A stretch of 64,000 nucleotides of DNA, taken from assembly GCF_000499845.2 (NCBI RefSeq), contig NC_023749.2, positions 26,492,375 through 26,556,374 of the forward strand. The letters are read 5' to 3'. Position numbers and translations under genes: made by a program. The stretch comes from Phaseolus vulgaris. Lineage: Eukaryota; Streptophyta; Magnoliopsida; Fabales; Fabaceae. Shown here one piece after another: positions 53,675 to 64,000 of this stretch; the stretch's first letter is position 1, and the number at the start of each line of letters is the position of its first letter. Below the pieces are notes generated by a model. That model did not search any database. It saw only the letters and a program-made list of their open reading frames with translations, and was not told where the DNA came from.

Positions 53675-54495
53675 ATGTTTTCTCCTCCTCACTCTCAAAG
53701 TCTATTGAAAGTGAAGTAAAATCTATAAAATCTCTTTAAAAAGAAGTTTCACAAGCTGTGCAAATGATTTCTTTTAGACAATTGGAGAATGAGACAAAAA
53801 TTTATGAATTGGCTAAAGCCCAAGAAGAGAAATCACAAAAATCACAAAAATCAAGGAAAACTCATACTCATGCATCTAGGAGTAATGAGTCTCTAGGGGA
53901 GGGGAGCCTTAGAATTAATGACTATTACCAACCACCCCCTAGAAGAAATAGGCAAAGGGAACAAGAGGGGCCAAGGGAGGTTAGAGTAGATCTACCTCAC
54001 TTCCATGGAAAAGAAAATGTAGAAATCTACCTAGATTGGGAGATGAAAGTAGAACAACTCTTTGCTTGCCATAGGGTGAGTGAGGAACGAAAGGTACCCC
54101 TAGCTGCCCTTAGTTTCCAAGGGAACGCCATGTATTGGTGGACCTCTCTCGAAAGAGAAAGACGTCTTCATAGGGAACCTCCCATTGCATATTGGAATGA
54201 CCTTAGGGGAGCCCTAAGACGTCGCCACATACCTTCCTATTACCATAGGGAGTTGATGGACAAGCTCCAAAGACTCCAACAAAAAACCATGAGTGGGGAA
54301 GAGTATAGGCAAAAAATGGAGCTCTACATGATGAGAGCATCCATTAGAGAAGAGGAGAACACCACCATTGCTAGGTTCCTTAGTGGCCTATCACTTGAGA
54401 TAAGAGATAGGGTAGAACTCCTACCTTACCAAGACTTGAATGACTTGGTTCAACTTTGCATTAAAGTTGAACAACAAATCTTGCGCAAAACTTAA
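53675..54495 (+). pseudogene. gag: H gag
   Basis: ATG 53675 starts a short frame that fails after 14 codons. The real frame (phase of 53758) opens after a TAA near 53735 and reads RINDYYQPPPRRNRQ, VDLPHFHGKENVEIYLDWEM, FACHRVSEERKVPLAALSFQ, YWWTSLERERRLH, RRRHIPSYYHRELMDKLQRL and FLSGLSLEIRDRVELLPYQD. This is a classic Ty3/gypsy capsid (Retrotrans_gag type). It stops at TAA 54493-54495, in frame with the protease part. F1 and J keep only the first quarter of this protein. Confidence 0.87.
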
Positions 54496-55311
54496 AGTCA
54501 AAAGGTGAGTTCCTACTGTAGCTTTTACCCCAAGAAAGAGTTTAGAAGGGAGGGTAGTACATCAAAAGAAAAACCAAAAGAACCTACCAAACCCTTCACC
54601 AAAGAAACCTCAACCCCACCCATCCGAGCTAGAGATGTTAAGTGTTTCAAGTGCTATTGTAGAGGGCATGTGCAAGCACAATTCCCAAACCAAAGGACTT
54701 TGTTTCTTAAGGGTGTAGATGAATACACTAGTGGCGAGGAAGAGCCTAGTTACAGAGAGGAAGGGGGAGAGGATGAAAGGGTAGCTCCACTAGAGGGAGA
54801 ATTGCTTATGATTAGGAGAACCCTCAACAATCACCCTAGCACATCCATGGAAACACAAAGAGAGAACATATTTCATACAAGATGCAATGTTTTAGAAAAC
54901 ATATGTTCTCTCATTGTGGATAGTGGATCTAGTTGTAATTGTTTTAGTGCTAGAATGGTGGAAAAGCTTAATCTACAAATAGTTCCTCACCCAAAACCTT
55001 ACAAACTTCAATGGCTTAATGAAAATGGGGAACTAAGTGTAGACAAGCAAGTGGAAATCAAGTTTTCCATAGGGAACTACAAAGATAAAGTTTTATGTGA
55101 TGTAGTGCCTATGGAAGCTTGCCACATCTTATTAGGGAGACCATGGCAATTTGACAAGAAAACCTTGCATGATGGTCTCACTAACGAGATTTCCTTCACC
55201 CACAAACATAAGAAATTTGTACTTAGTACTTTACCACATTCTCAAGTGGTGAAAGACCAAATACAAATGAAACATAAGAGGGATGAGGAAAAAAAAAAAA
55301 AAGAGCGCTAG
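54496..55311 (+). pseudogene. H nucleocapsid box and protease
   Basis: Same frame as gag. The zinc knuckle CFKCYCRGHVQAQF follows CX2CX4HX4C except that the last Cys is Phe. The protease active site is IVDSGSSCNCFSARMV near 54915-54960; SIGNYKDKVLCDVVPMEACH and ILLGRPWQFDKK close the fold. A Lys/Glu-rich tail with an A-run at 55290-55302 ends at TAG 55309-55311. The segment HILLGRPWQ corresponds to HVLLRQPLQ of F1 and J. Confidence 0.86.
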
Positions 55312-55353
55312 AAAAAGAAAAAATCCTTAGGGATAGGAAGGCGTGGGAGAAGA

Positions 55354-55810
55354 GTGTTTCTTCCCACAAGGTTGATCAACAATAAAAGCCTCTTGAAAAT
55401 TTGCTTCTTGTTGAACAACCAAGCCTTATCTTTTGTAAAGGAGCACTTACACACTGCCACAAGTAGTGAACTTATGAATTTACCTCCTCCAATAGAAAAA
55501 CTTTTAAGTGAATTTGAAGATATATTCTCTAATGAGGGGCCTATTTTACTCCCTCCCATTAGAGGTATAGAACATCAAATTGACTTCATTCCGGGGGCAA
55601 GCCTACCAAATAGGCCTGCTTCTAGAACAAACCCCGAAGAAACCAAGGAGATAGAATCACAAGTTCAAGACTTATTGGAGAAGGGTTGGGTTCAAAAGAG
55701 CCTAAGCCCTTGTGTTGTACCTGTCTTGTTGGTGCCCAAAAAGGATGGAAAATGGCGCATGTGTTGTGATTGTCGAGTAATCAACAACATCACCATCAAG
55801 TATAGGAAAA
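55354..55810 (+). pseudogene. H reverse transcriptase, N-terminal fragment
   Basis: LPPPIEKLLSEFEDIF, PPIRGIEHQIDFIPGASLPN, EKGWVQKSLSPCVVPVLLVP and KKDGKWRMCCDCRVINNITI are the RT start. It ends at KYR near 55808, just before the palm motifs. The YxDD box, RNase H, the integrase finger and the first catalytic Asp are all deleted; integrase coding follows in another frame. Confidence 0.88.
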
Positions 55811-56545
55811 ATGTCCCATTTTATTCCATGCCACAAGGTAGATGATGCTCAAAATATTTCTAGACTCTTCTTTAGAGAAGTGGAGAGACTCCATGGTCTC
55901 CTTAGAAGTATAGTATCCGATAGAGATCCAAAGTTCATAAGCCACTTTTGGAAAACTCTTTGGGGCAAACATGGAACAAGACTACAATTTTCAACTTCTT
56001 GTCATCCTCAAATGGATGGTCAAATCAAAGTAGTCAATAGATCTCTTGGGACTATGCTTAGGGCTATCATGAAGGGAAACCATAAATCTTGGGATGAGTA
56101 TCTTCCCCACATTGAGTTTGCTTACAATAGAGTAGTCCACAAGACTACTAATGCTTCTCCTTTTGAAGTGGTATATGGATTTAATTCTCTCACAGCTATG
56201 GATTTGTTACCTCTTCCTAATCCACAAGATTTTGTGCATAAGGAAGGAGTAATCAAAGCCAATTTTGTGAAGAAAATGCATGAGAAGATGAAAATCCAAA
56301 TACAACAACAAAATGAAAAGTATACAAAATACAACAATAAAGGGAAGAAAGAAATAATTTTTGAGGAAGGAGACTTAGTTTGGCTTCACCTTCGAAAAGA
56401 CAGATTTCCAACTCAAAGGAAGTCCAAACTAAGTTCCCGAGGTGATGGACCCTTTCAAGTCCTCAATAGAATCAACAAAAATGCATATAAATTGGATCTA
56501 CCTCTTGAATATGGAGTACACGATACTTTTAATGTAATTGATCTT
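55811..56545 (+). pseudogene. H integrase, C-terminal two thirds
   Basis: Frame 2: [40 protein letters not shown] (second Asp), CHPQMDGQIKVVNRSLG, where the catalytic Glu is Lys, then [40 protein letters not shown] and GDGPFQVLNRINKNAYKLDL. The coding end DTFNVIDL runs straight into satellite: the bases AATTGATCTT at 56536 are common to both. Confidence 0.86.
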
Positions 56546-59500
56546 GGCATGGTTGGTGCATAGCCAAGTGCATGATTTTGGTGTTTTGGCTTGATTTTTG
56601 TGACATGGTGGTGTGTAAGGTGAAAAACGAAAATCATGGTTTTGAAAAACTGGCTGGACTCAATCCTCACAAATGCGTCCATCATGTGGGAAAAGTTTGG
56701 GAGCAAAAGGAATTGATCTTGGCATGGTTGGTGCATAGCCAAGTGCATTATTTTGGAGTTTTGGCTTGATTTTGTGACTTGGTGGTGTGTGGGGTGAAAA
56801 ACGAAAATCATAGTTTTGGATAACTGGCAAGAATCAATCCTCACAAATGCCTCCAAAGTGATGTGGGAGAAGTTTGGGAGCAAAAGGAATTGATCTTGGC
56901 ATGGTTGGTGCATAGCCAAGTGCATGATTTTGGTGTTTTGGCTTGATTTTGTCACTTGTTGGTGTGTGGGGTGAAAAACGATAATCATGGTTTTGGAAAA
57001 CTGGCTGGATTCAATCTTCAAAAATGCCTCCAAAGTCATGTGGTAGAAGTTTCGGAGCAAAAGGAATTGATCTTCGCATGTTGGTGCAAAGCCAAGTTCC
57101 ATGATTTTTGTGTTTTGGCTTTATTTTGTTACTTGGTGGTGTGTGGGGTGAAAAACGAAAATTATGGTTTTGGAAAACTGGTTGGACTCAATCCTCACAA
57201 ATGCCTCCAAAGTGATGTGGGAGAATTTTGGGAGCAAAAGGAATTGATCTTTGCAGGGTTCGTGCATAGCAAAGTCCATGATTTTGGTGTTTTGGCTTCA
57301 TTTTGTGACTTGGTGGTGTTGGGTGAAAAACGAAAATGATGGTTTTGGAAAACTTGATGGACTCAATCCTCACAAATACCTCCAAAGTGATGTGGGAGAA
57401 GTTTGGGAGCAAATGCAATTGATCTTGGCATGTTTGTTGCATAGCCAAGTGCATGATTTTGGTATTTTGGCATGATTTTGTGACTTGGTGGGGTGTGGGG
57501 TGAAAAACAAAAATCACGGTTTTGGAAAACTGGTTGGACTCAATCCTCACAAATGCCTCCAAAGTGATGTGGGAGAACTTTCGGAGCAAAAGGAATTAAT
57601 CTTGGCATGGTTGGTGCAAAGCCAAGTTCCATGATTTTGGTGTTTTGGCTTGATTTATTGACTTAGTGGTGTGTGGGGTGAAAAACGAAAATCATGGTTT
57701 TGGAAAACTAGCTGGACTCAATCCTCACAAATGCCTCCAAAGTGATGTGGGAGAAGTTTGATAGCAAAAGGAATTGATCTTGCCATGTTGGTGCAAACCC
57801 AAGTTCCATAATTTTGGTGTTTTGGTTTGATTTTGTGACTTGGTGGTGTGTGGGGTAAAAAACGAAAAATCATGGTTTTAGAAAAGAGGCTGGACTCAAT
57901 CCTCACAAATACCTCCAAAGTGATGTGGGAGTAGTTTGCGAGCAAAAGGAATTGTTCTTCGCATGTTTGGTGCATAGCCAAGGGCATGATTTTGGGGTTT
58001 TGGCTTGATTTTGTGACTTGGTGGTGTGTTGGGTGAAAAACGAAAATCATGGTTTTGGAAAACTAGCTGGACTCAATCCTCACAAATACCTCCAAAGTGA
58101 TGTGGGATAAGTAGCAAATGCAATTGATCTTGGCATGTTTGTTGCATAGCCAAGTGCATGATTTTGGTATTTTAGCATGATTTTGTGACTTGGTGGGGTG
58201 TGGGGTGAAAAACGAAAATCATGGTTTTAGAAAAGAGGCTGGACTCAATCCTCACAAATACCTCCAAAGTGATGTGGGAGTAGTTTGCGAGCAAAAGGAA
58301 TTGTTCTTCGCATGTTTGGTGCATAGCCAAGGGCATGATTTTGGGGTTTTGGCTTGATTTTGTGACTTGGTGGTGTGTGTGGTGAAAAACGAAAATCATG
58401 GTTTTGTAAAACTGGTAGGACTCAATCTTCACAAATGCCTGCAAAATGATGTGGGTGATGTTTGGGAGCAAAAGGAATATATCTTAGCATGGTTGGTGCA
58501 TAGCAAAGTCCATGATTTTGGTGTTTTAGCTTTATTTTGTGATTTGTTGGTGTGTGGGGTGAAAAACGAAAATCATGGTTTTGGAAAACTGGCTATACTC
58601 AATGCTCACAAATACCTCCAAAGTGATGTGGGAAAAGTTTGGGAGGAAAAGGAATTGATCTTGGCATGGTTGGTGCATAGCCAAGTGCATGATTTTGGTG
58701 TTTTGGCTTGATTTTATCACTTGGTGGTGTGTGGGGTGAAAAACCAAAATCATGGTTTTGGAAAATTGGCTGGACTCAATCCTCACAAATACCTCCATAG
58801 TGATGTGGGTGAAGTTTGGGAGCAAAAGGAATATTTCTTGGCATGGTTGGTGCATTGCAAAGTCCATGATTTTGGTGTTATGGCTTGATTTTGTGACTTG
58901 GTGGTGTGTTGGGTGAAAAACGAAAATCATGGTTTTGGAAAACTGGCTGGACTCAATCCTCACAAATACCTCCAAAGTGATGTGGCAAAAGTTTGGGAGC
59001 AAATGGAATTGATCTTGGCATGGTTGGTGCATAGCCAAGTGCATGATTTTGGTGTTTTGGCTTGATTTTATCACTTGGTGGTGTGTGGGGTGAAAAACCA
59101 AAATCATGGTTTTGGAAAATTGGCTGGACTCAATCCTCACAAATACCTCCATAGTGATGTGGGTGAAGTTTGGGAGCAAAAGGAATATTTCTTGGCATGG
59201 TTGGTGCATTGCAAAGTCCATGATTTTGGTGTTATGGCTTGATTTTGTGACTTGGTGGTGTGTTGGGTGAAAAACGAAAATCATGGTTTTGGAAAACTGG
59301 CTGGACTCAATCCTCACAAATACCTCCAAAGTGATGTGGCAAAAGTTTGGGAGCAAATGGAATTGATCTTGGCATGGTTGGTGCATAGCAAAGTCCATGA
59401 TTTTGGTGTTTTGGCTTTATTTTGTGACTTGGTGATGTGCGGGGTGAAAAATGAAAATCATGGTTTTGGAAAACTAGCTGGACTCAATCCTCACAAATGC

Positions 59501-61098
59501 CTCCAAAGTGATGTGGCAAAAGTTTGGGAGCAAGTGGAATTGATCTTGGCATGGTTGGTGCATAGCAAAGTCCATGATTTTCGTGTTTTGGCTTTATTTT
59601 GTGACTTGGTGGTGTGTGGGGTGAAAAACGAAAATCATGGTTTTGGAAAACTGGCTGGACTCTGGTTGGTGCATAGCCAAGTCCATGATTTTGGTGTTTT
59701 GGCTTGATTTGGTGACTTGGTGGTGTGTGGGTTGAAAAACTTAAATCATGCTTTTGGAAAACTGGCTGGACTCAATCGTCACAAATTCCTCCAAAGTGAT
59801 GTGGGTGAAGTTTGGGAGCAAAAGGAATATATCTTCGCATGGTTGGTGCATAGCAAAGTCCATGATTTTGGTGTTTTGGCTTGATTTTGTAACTTGGTGG
59901 TTGTTGGGTGAAAAACGAAAATCATGGTTTTGGAAAACTGGCTGGACACAATCCTCACAACTACCTCCAAAGTGGTGTGGGAGAAGTTTGGGAGCAAAAG
60001 AAATTGATCTTGGCATGGTTGGTGCATAGCCAAGTGCATGATTTTGGTGTTTTGGCTTGATTTTGTGACTTGGTGGTGTGTTGGGTGAAAAACGAAAATG
60101 ATGGTTTTAGAAAAGAGGCTCGACTCAATCCTCACAAATACCTCCAAAGTGATGTGGGAGTAGTTTGCGAGCAAAAGGAATTGTTCTTCGCATGTTTGGT
60201 GCATAGCCAAGGGCATGATTTTGGGGTTTTGGCTTGATTTTGTGACTTGGTGGTGTGTTGGGTGAAAAACGAAAATCATGGTTTTGGAAAACTCAATGGA
60301 CTCAATCTTTACAAATGCCTCAAAAGGGATATGGGTGAAGTTTGGGAGGAAAAGGAATTGATGTTGGCATGGTTGGTGAATAGCAAAGTCCATGATTTTT
60401 GTGTTTTGGTTTGATTTTGTGACATGGTGGTGTGTAGGGTGAAAAACGAAAATCATGGTTTTGGAAAACTGGCTATACTCAATCCTCACAAATACCTCCA
60501 AAGTGATGTGGGAAAAGTTTGGGAGCAAAAGGAATTGATCTTGGCATGGTTGGTGCATAGCCAAGTGCATGATTTTGGTGTTTTGGCTTGATTTTATGAC
60601 TTGGTGGTGTGTGGGGTGAAAAACGAAAATCATGGTTTTGGAAAATTGGCTGCACTCAATCCTCACAAATGCCTCCAAAGTGATGTGAGGGAATTTTGGG
60701 AGCAAAAGGAATTGATCTTGGCCTGGTTGGTGCAGAGCCAAGTTCCATTATTTTGGTGTTTTTGCTTGATTTTGTTATTTGGTGGTGTGTGGGGTGAAAA
60801 GCGAAAATCATGGTTTTGGAAAACTGGCTGGACTCAATCCTCACAAATGCCTCCAAAGTGATGTCGGAGAAGTTTGGGAGCAAAAGGAATTGATCTTGGC
60901 ATGGTTGGTGCATAATATAGTCCATGATTTTGGCGTTTTGGCTTGATTTTGTGACTTGGTGGTGTGTTGGGTGAAAAACGAAAATCATGGTTTTGGAAAA
61001 CTGGCTGGACTCAATCCTGACAAAGGCCTCCAAACTTATGTGGGAAATGTTTGATAGCAAAAGGAATTGATCTTGGCATGGTTGGTGCGTAGCCAAGT
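56536..61098 (+). repeat. 177-bp satellite array 2 (about 25-26 units)
   Basis: Units contain, in order: TTGATCTTGGCATGGTTGG, CATGATTTTGGTGTTTTGG, GTGACTTGGTGGTGTGTGGG, GAAAATCATGGTTTTGG, CTGGACTCAATCCTCACAAA and CTCCAAAGTGATGTGGGAG. The usual period is 177-178, i.e. 59 codons. Both strands stay open over several units: minus 59779-60741 (320 codons) and 58532-59398 (288), plus 59252-59707 (151). Units vary by substitutions and small indels. It is inside an LTR element, where tandem repeats in 3' regions are known to seed satellites. Confidence 0.92.
58744..59451 (+). repeat. 354-bp dimer repeated twice within array 2
   Basis: From 58744 and again from 59098 a two-unit block appears nearly identical for about 300 bases, with the rare variants CCTCCATAGTGATGTGGGTG, ATATTTCTTGG and GTGTTATGGC. 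354 is exactly twice 177, so this is a recent local duplication of a dimer. Confidence 0.8.
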
Positions 61099-61382
61099 TG
61101 ATGGCATTTCATGAAGGTCTTCTTGAATCATGTAAGAAAAGTGGTGCGGAAGCTATGAAGGTGTGTGTGCAAGATCCTCCTAAGAGTGGTGTTGATCTTG
61201 AAGGTGCATGATAGGTATGATTATAGGGAGGTTCGGCCAGCCCAAGGATATGTGAAGGAAATGAAATTTAGAGCCGAGAAGCAAAGCTTGGCACAAAATG
61301 GCAGCATAACTTTACTCACAATAAACTTGAAAATACAAGGTGTAGCCATGCATGTGGGCTTGTGCTTGGGCCTCTTCCATCA
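61099..61382 (-). repeat. 3' LTR of element J, internally deleted (284 bp)
   Basis: On the minus strand it starts TGATGGAAGAGGCCCAAGCA at 61382 and ends TTTCATGAAG-complement...GCCATCA at 61099. The U3 is reduced to a few dozen bases; U5 is normal. The start agrees with the left LTR of F1, not with its right LTR. The flank at 61094-61098 (CAAGT) is satellite; the other end is outside the window. Confidence 0.8.
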
Positions 61383-61490
61383 TCCCCTCCCTCTTGAAAT
61401 GGATTTGTCCTCAAATCCATTGCTTCTTCTTCTTCATGGCTAGGGGAATGGATGTGGCTGGATGGTGTCCATCATCTCCTTCTCCTTGAG
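61383..61490 (-). promoter_or_regulatory. Duplicated polypurine tract of element J
   Basis: Read on the minus strand, the normal tract TTTCAAGAGGGAGGGGA ends at 61383, just before the LTR. A second one, CTCAAGGAGAAGGAGA, ends at 61475 and is followed by TGATGG, the same six bases that start the LTR. The bases before each tract are also alike (GATTTGAGGACAAATCC and GATCTGAGGATAGATCT), so the block is a diverged duplication. Confidence 0.78.
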
Positions 61491-61548
61491 AAGATCTATC
61501 CTCAGATCTAGAGATTTGATCTCGGATAGCAGCCTCTTGCTTCTTCAA

Positions 61549-63285
61549 CTATGCTTGCCCTCCCGGATCAAACGTCCACCTAGGGGAATTATCAAATAAA
61601 GCAAATGAGTTAGTTGAAGCAGTTATATACAAATCAATTTTATGAAGTTGCCATTTTTGTTTTTCTTTTGTTTTTGGCAACTTTTTACAATATTTCTCTT
61701 TTGATGGTTGCATGTGTTCTCCAATCCTCTCATGCTTTGTAAAATTTTCAATAGTGGTTACTTGTTCCTTAGGCATAATTCCTTTAGGAAGTGGTAACAA
61801 CGCAAAAAGAGAAAGAGGACTATGTTCACATACAACTTCAAATGTAGAAATATTAGTAGTCTTGTGGACTACTCTATTGTATGCATGCTCAATAGAAAAA
61901 GGATACTCATCCCAAGAATTGTGGTTGGCTTTCATGATTTCTCTAGGCATAGTAACAAGAGCTATGTTTTCAATTTTATTTTGACCATTCTTTTGAGGAT
62001 GATAAGAATTTGAAAAGGACAACTTAGTTGCAAGTTTTTCCAAGATAATCCTCAAATGATGGTTTTCAAATTTTGGAGCTCTATCCAACACTAAGTTTGA
62101 AGAGAAATCATGAAGACTTGTCACTTCTTTAAGGAAGAGTTTATCCATGTCCATGACAATGGAATCAAAACCTTTTGTTGTCATAGGAAGATCTAATATG
62201 AAATTTAGGCTTATGTCTTCCCAAGGATCATTTGCAAAAGGTGAAGGAGTATAGAGTTCATGAGACATCGCCTTAGATGTATTTTTAAAACACGCAATGT
62301 ATCTAGGGTAATCTCTTTGAACATCTTTTCTCATGGGTGACAATAATTTTCCTTTTAAAAGCTCTAGAGTTTTATCAACTCTAATTTGACCCATGAGTTC
62401 TCCTTCATGAAGAATTTCTCTTTTATGTGTGAAGGTAGTCTCGTTGATACAACCTTTGTTCATGGAAATTTCAATTCTTTACAAAGGTTGTCTCAATAAG
62501 ACATGACAAGTTTCTTTAGGCACTACTTCACATAAAAAATTGTCTTTGTAGATGCCTATAGATGACTTGACCTTCACTTGGTGATATCTTGGCATGTATG
62601 TAAAATAATCTACTATATTTTTATCTATGCAAGCCTTTTTTAAGGATTCTTCTTCTTTTTCTAGGCTTGCAAGTGTTCCTTTACAAAAGGTAAGGCTAGG
62701 TTGTTCAACAAGAGGTATATTTTCAAATGTATTTTCAACTTTTCCTTCTTGTTGAATGACCTTGTGGGAAGGAACACTCTTCTCCCACGTCTTTTGTTTT
62801 CCAAGGGTTTTCTCTTGCTTTTCTATTTTTACATTTTCTTCACTCTCACTAGCTTCTTTTTCTTGGCTACTATTCTCATCTTTGTCCCTTAAGATCATAG
62901 ATCTTTCATTGAAACATTGAGATGCTAATTGATCATTTCCAAGGTATTCTAAACATGGATTTTCTCTAGCTTGAGTGTGAGAGATATGCTTGGTTAGGTT
63001 TTCTTGTCTCTCTTTCCTAGCTCTCCTAGGGAATTGTTGATGATATTCATTTTTCCTAAGACTTTCTTCCCCAAGATAATCATGATGTTTAGAGCTAGAT
63101 GCATGAGAATGTAATTTTTTTGAAAATTGAGACTTCTCATTCTTTGCTTTAGTCAATTCATTAGTTTTGATCTCATTCTCCAATTGTTTAGATGAAATTG
63201 ATTGAATATCCTTAGTAAGTTGTTTCAAAAGAGATTTCAAGGATTTCACCTCACTTTTAAGAGATTTAGAGGAGTGAGAAGACAT
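61549..63285 (-). pseudogene. Compressed gag-protease-integrase-like gene of J, one stop
   Basis: From ATG 63285 the minus strand reads MSSHSSKSLKSEVKSLKSLL, then a Lys/Glu-rich coiled coil, VEQPSLTFCKGTLASLEK, YHQVKVKSSIGIYKDNFLCE and HVLLRQPL. A TAA at 62479-62481 (CAA in F1) follows, then the same frame continues: GCINETTFTHKREIL, ELYTPSPFANDPWEDISLNF, NLVLDRAPKF, YHPQKNGQNKIENIALVTMP and NRVVHKTTNISTFEV. It shares the RT/RNase H deletion with F1 but keeps more of the integrase. A CX2C-like LGNDQLASQCF segment (about 63000-62930) could be a knuckle remnant. 578 codons in all. Confidence 0.82.
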
Positions 63286-64000
63286 GACTAAAGCTTTGTG
63301 TGTAGAAGTATTTTACCTTGAGAAAAATTTAGGGAAGTCAAAGAAGGTAGTCTTCCAGGTAAGGGAGGTGAGTCACAAAGGACTACTTAAGTACCAAGCC
63401 TTTGCCTTAGCCAAAAACTATCCCTCAATGTCTTCACACAAAACTTCCTCTTAGTAAACTACTTAGAACACAATTAAGTTGAGAAATCAAAACTTTTTTT
63501 TTCAATGCAAGAAAACAATGTATGCTAACTAATCAACAAAGCTAGACGGTTTATCACAACTTAACAAAATAAGCATGCAAAGCGTCACTACCTAAGCAAA
63601 AGAAAAGGCAATTACAAACAATTAACAATTGCTAATTAAGAATTCTATACTAGTCGGCCCTAGGTGAGGCTTCTTGGACACTTTAAGCCCTTGAAGACAC
63701 ACTCACCGTCTAAAACGTAATTAAGAGGTAATTAACACAAATTAAGTTGTAAGGAAATTAAGAAAATCTCCCTTTGTTGATCCTCTTTTTGCTAAATGCA
63801 CTTCCTTGTTGTCTTTGCTTGTTGATCCTCCAAGTGTTTGTAGTGTTTTTCAAGAATGCTTGTTTCGGCCTTGTCTTTGTTTCCCCTTAGAATGAAGGTT
63901 TTAATTCTCCAATTCCAGCACCTATCAAAAGACTAGACCTTACCCAAGTCAAGTTTCCATTCAATTAAGCACCAAAGGAGAAATAAATTCCAGCACCAAA
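63286..64000 (-). other. Untranslated leader of element J, running off the window
   Basis: On the minus strand it aligns with the end of the F1 and H leaders, including AGTCGGCCCTAGGTGAGGCT read on the plus strand near 63655. No gene is seen. J's primer site and 5' LTR lie beyond 64000. Confidence 0.65.

Larger units (their letters stand above)
51103..61098 (+). mobile_element. F-type element H with embedded satellite; 3' LTR not visible
   Basis: 5' LTR, tRNA-Met-type primer site, long leader, gag, protease, an RT start fused to an integrase tail, then about 4.5 kb of 177-bp satellite. On the right, element J (minus strand) starts inside the array, so H's own 3' LTR lies outside the window or is lost. 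Confidence 0.82.

Noticed and set aside
58532..60741. Minus-strand open frames of 288 and 320 codons as host genes
   Set aside because: They are translations of 177-bp satellite units; the residues repeat every 59. No start context, intron or other gene signal is visible. I keep the open frames as an observation only.

Overview
This window is a block of nested plant LTR retrotransposons. I find no host gene, rRNA or tRNA. The evidence for a plant is: Ty3/gypsy pol genes of plant type, including Tat-clade polyproteins with a second RNase H; antisense spliced genes of the kind known in plant Tat elements; primer sites matching plant initiator tRNA-Met; and satellite arrays with about 177-bp and 420-bp periods. 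A dicot is likely. I cannot name the species.

Layout, left to right. 1-10040: 3' part of a Tat element (A): broken pol, two antisense genes, 3' LTR. It sits in the antisense gene of a second Tat element (B, 10041-13850, antisense gene plus 3' LTR). 13851-16053: minus-strand 5' end of a G-family element (UTR, primer site, LTR). 16054-16269: reversed fragment of a C-type LTR. 16270-18050: AT-rich satellite with a 420-bp higher-order repeat. 18051-30004: nearly complete young Tat element C, with two LTRs, one gag-pol gene carrying a single frameshift, and a spliced antisense gene. 30005-39402: G-family Ty3/gypsy element with a damaged pol. It is interrupted by a non-autonomous element F1 (31328-35763, perfect 5-bp target duplication) and by a reversed solo LTR (36160-36823). 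39403-40840: first 177-bp satellite array, followed by an F-type LTR split by Tat element D (41385-51028, same family as A). 51103-61098: F-type element H with gag, protease, a cut RT, an integrase tail and a second, large 177-bp satellite array. 61099-64000: minus-strand element J, close to F1.

Three systems stand out. (1) Every Tat element here whose 3' region is visible carries, antisense to pol, a two-exon gene. It has a conserved N-terminal domain, an intron at one fixed phase-1 position, and a Pro-rich then coiled-coil second exon. (2) F1 and J form a family that lost reverse transcriptase and RNase H but kept one long gag-protease-integrase-like reading frame. F1 also has two LTRs with unrelated U3 regions and an 89-nt left extension ending in a false LTR tip, while its target duplication is perfect. 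A duplicated polypurine tract in J suggests how this arose. (3) A satellite with a period of 59 codons, open over long stretches on both strands, is embedded in the 3' ends of F-type elements.

Positions of LTR ends, splice sites and breaks come from reading and comparing the copies by eye. Identity statements are by-eye counts, not alignments.
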